Below are positions 63,440 through 64,000 of a DNA stretch of 64,000 nucleotides, in pieces. Position 1 is the stretch's first letter; each line of letters starts with the position of its first letter. The notes beneath the pieces are model-generated. The model was not told where the DNA came from, searched no databases, and was given only the letters and a program-made list of their open reading frames with translations. Position numbers and translations under genes: made by a program. Location: assembly GCF_900277125.1 (NCBI RefSeq), contig NZ_OPYN01000150.1:37535-101534 (forward strand), written 5' to 3'. The stretch comes from Pseudomonas inefficax (GTDB taxonomy: Bacteria; Pseudomonadota; Gammaproteobacteria; Pseudomonadales; Pseudomonadaceae).

Positions 63440-64000
63440 ATGCACCGATCATTCACGCTCAGCGCCATTGTCTGTTTGACCACCCTGGCTCCGGCCACTT
63501 CCCTTTTCGCAGCTGCCGACCCGCAGGTCGAAGCACTGAAGCAGGAACTGCTCGAACTCAAGCAGCGCTACGAGGCACAGCAACAGGCGCTGATGGTGCT
63601 GGAGCAGCGCGTACGCCAGGTCGAGGAAACCCCGGCAGCAGCGCCGCCCAAACGCCTGGTCAGGTCCCCGGCCGAAGGGGTCAAGGGCGCACAGACGGTG
63701 GCATCGGGCGCACCGGGCACCACCGGCAGCTCCTATGGCCAGGCGCTGACCGACGACGCGGAGCCTGCGCAAAGCGTTTCCAACCTGTATGACGAGGCCA
63801 GCGGCTTCTTCGGCGGTGGCAAGTTCAGCTTCGAGACCGGTGTCACCTATACCCACTACGATACCCGGGCGCTGGTACTCAACGGCTTCCTGGCACTGGA
63901 CTCGATCTTCCTCGGCAGTATCAACCTTGACCGGGTGAAGGCAGATAACTGGACCCTGGACATGACCGCCCGCTACAACCTCGCCCAGCGTTGGCAGTTC
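63440..64000 (+). CDS. fapF: Outer-membrane amyloid secretion channel FapF (partial, truncated at the window end)
   Basis: The first 187 residues of FapF. Signal peptide ([17 protein letters not shown]), then a predicted coiled coil ([33 protein letters not shown]), which plugs or trimerises the channel, then a linker and the first barrel strands ([37 protein letters not shown]). The barrel is cut by the window edge. AAAGGGA precedes the ATG. It exports FapA, FapB and FapC. Confidence 0.9.
   Translation, partial: MHRSFTLSAIVCLTTLAPATSLFAAADPQVEALKQELLELKQRYEAQQQALMVLEQRVRQVEETPAAAPPKRLVRSPAEGVKGAQTVASGAPGTTGSSYGQALTDDAEPAQSVSNLYDEASGFFGGGKFSFETGVTYTHYDTRALVLNGFLALDSIFLGSINLDRVKADNWTLDMTARYNLAQRWQF

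Overview
The window is chromosomal DNA of a high-GC gammaproteobacterium, almost certainly the Pseudomonas putida group. The evidence is the protein families themselves (PvdQ, McpP, FapA-F, the csiD-lhgO-gabP glutarate cluster) and many intergenic REP palindromes built on 'CTGTGGGAGCGGG...CCCGCGAA' or 'GTAGGAGCGGCC...GTCGCGA'. From memory, the order resembles the P. putida KT2440 region around PP_2860-PP_2918; no alignment was run. No rRNA, tRNA, CRISPR array, insertion sequence or complete prophage was found.

Layout. 0-7 kb: a GH13 glucosyltransferase, a six-unit REP array, an Escherichia-like riboflavin synthase, a DUF1275 membrane protein, a ProP-type osmolyte transporter and a Zn-type HemB. 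7-13 kb: a RIO kinase, then gabP, lhgO and glaH/csiD facing a GntR regulator with a palindromic operator candidate; this is the glutarate branch of lysine/5-aminovalerate catabolism. 13-20 kb: an OmpR-type two-component pair, glnS-cysS, ppiB-lpxH. 20-26 kb: pvdQ with a candidate iron-starvation sigma promoter facing a Fur-like gene, small unknown proteins, and a Mor-like regulator followed by two DUF2589 proteins. 26-33 kb: tamA-tamB, a GNAT protein and xthA.

33-43 kb: an ECF sigma/anti-sigma pair diverges from a catalase-like peroxidase/cytochrome b561 pair, with the same promoter motif (GGAATA-N15-CGTC) on both strands. Then come an MFS exporter, a PuuR-like regulator, an isomerase-SDR pair opposite a TetR gene, a secreted HEXXH protein, an SBF-type transporter and ampC. 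43-55 kb: small unknown genes, ybjQ, eamA, and an apparent catabolic cluster (class II aldolase, periplasmic binding protein, Fe-S flavoprotein oxidoreductase, XRE-cupin regulator), then an NDH-2-like flavoprotein, azoR with a divergent LysR gene, a YjbR protein, DUF1294 and uppP.

55-64 kb: the McpP-type chemoreceptor, a pnuC/nicotinamide-riboside-kinase pair, and the functional amyloid operon fapABCDEF, cut off within fapF by the window end. FapC has a long linker with a Ser/Asn/Gly-rich block and tandem octapeptides, and a terminator-like hairpin separates fapABC from fapDEF. The points most worth a second look are the mirrored ECF promoters, the fap operon, the Mor/DUF2589 module, the uncharacterised oxidoreductase cluster, and the REP repeats, including a 110-bp tandem unit that has copied the end of pvdQ.
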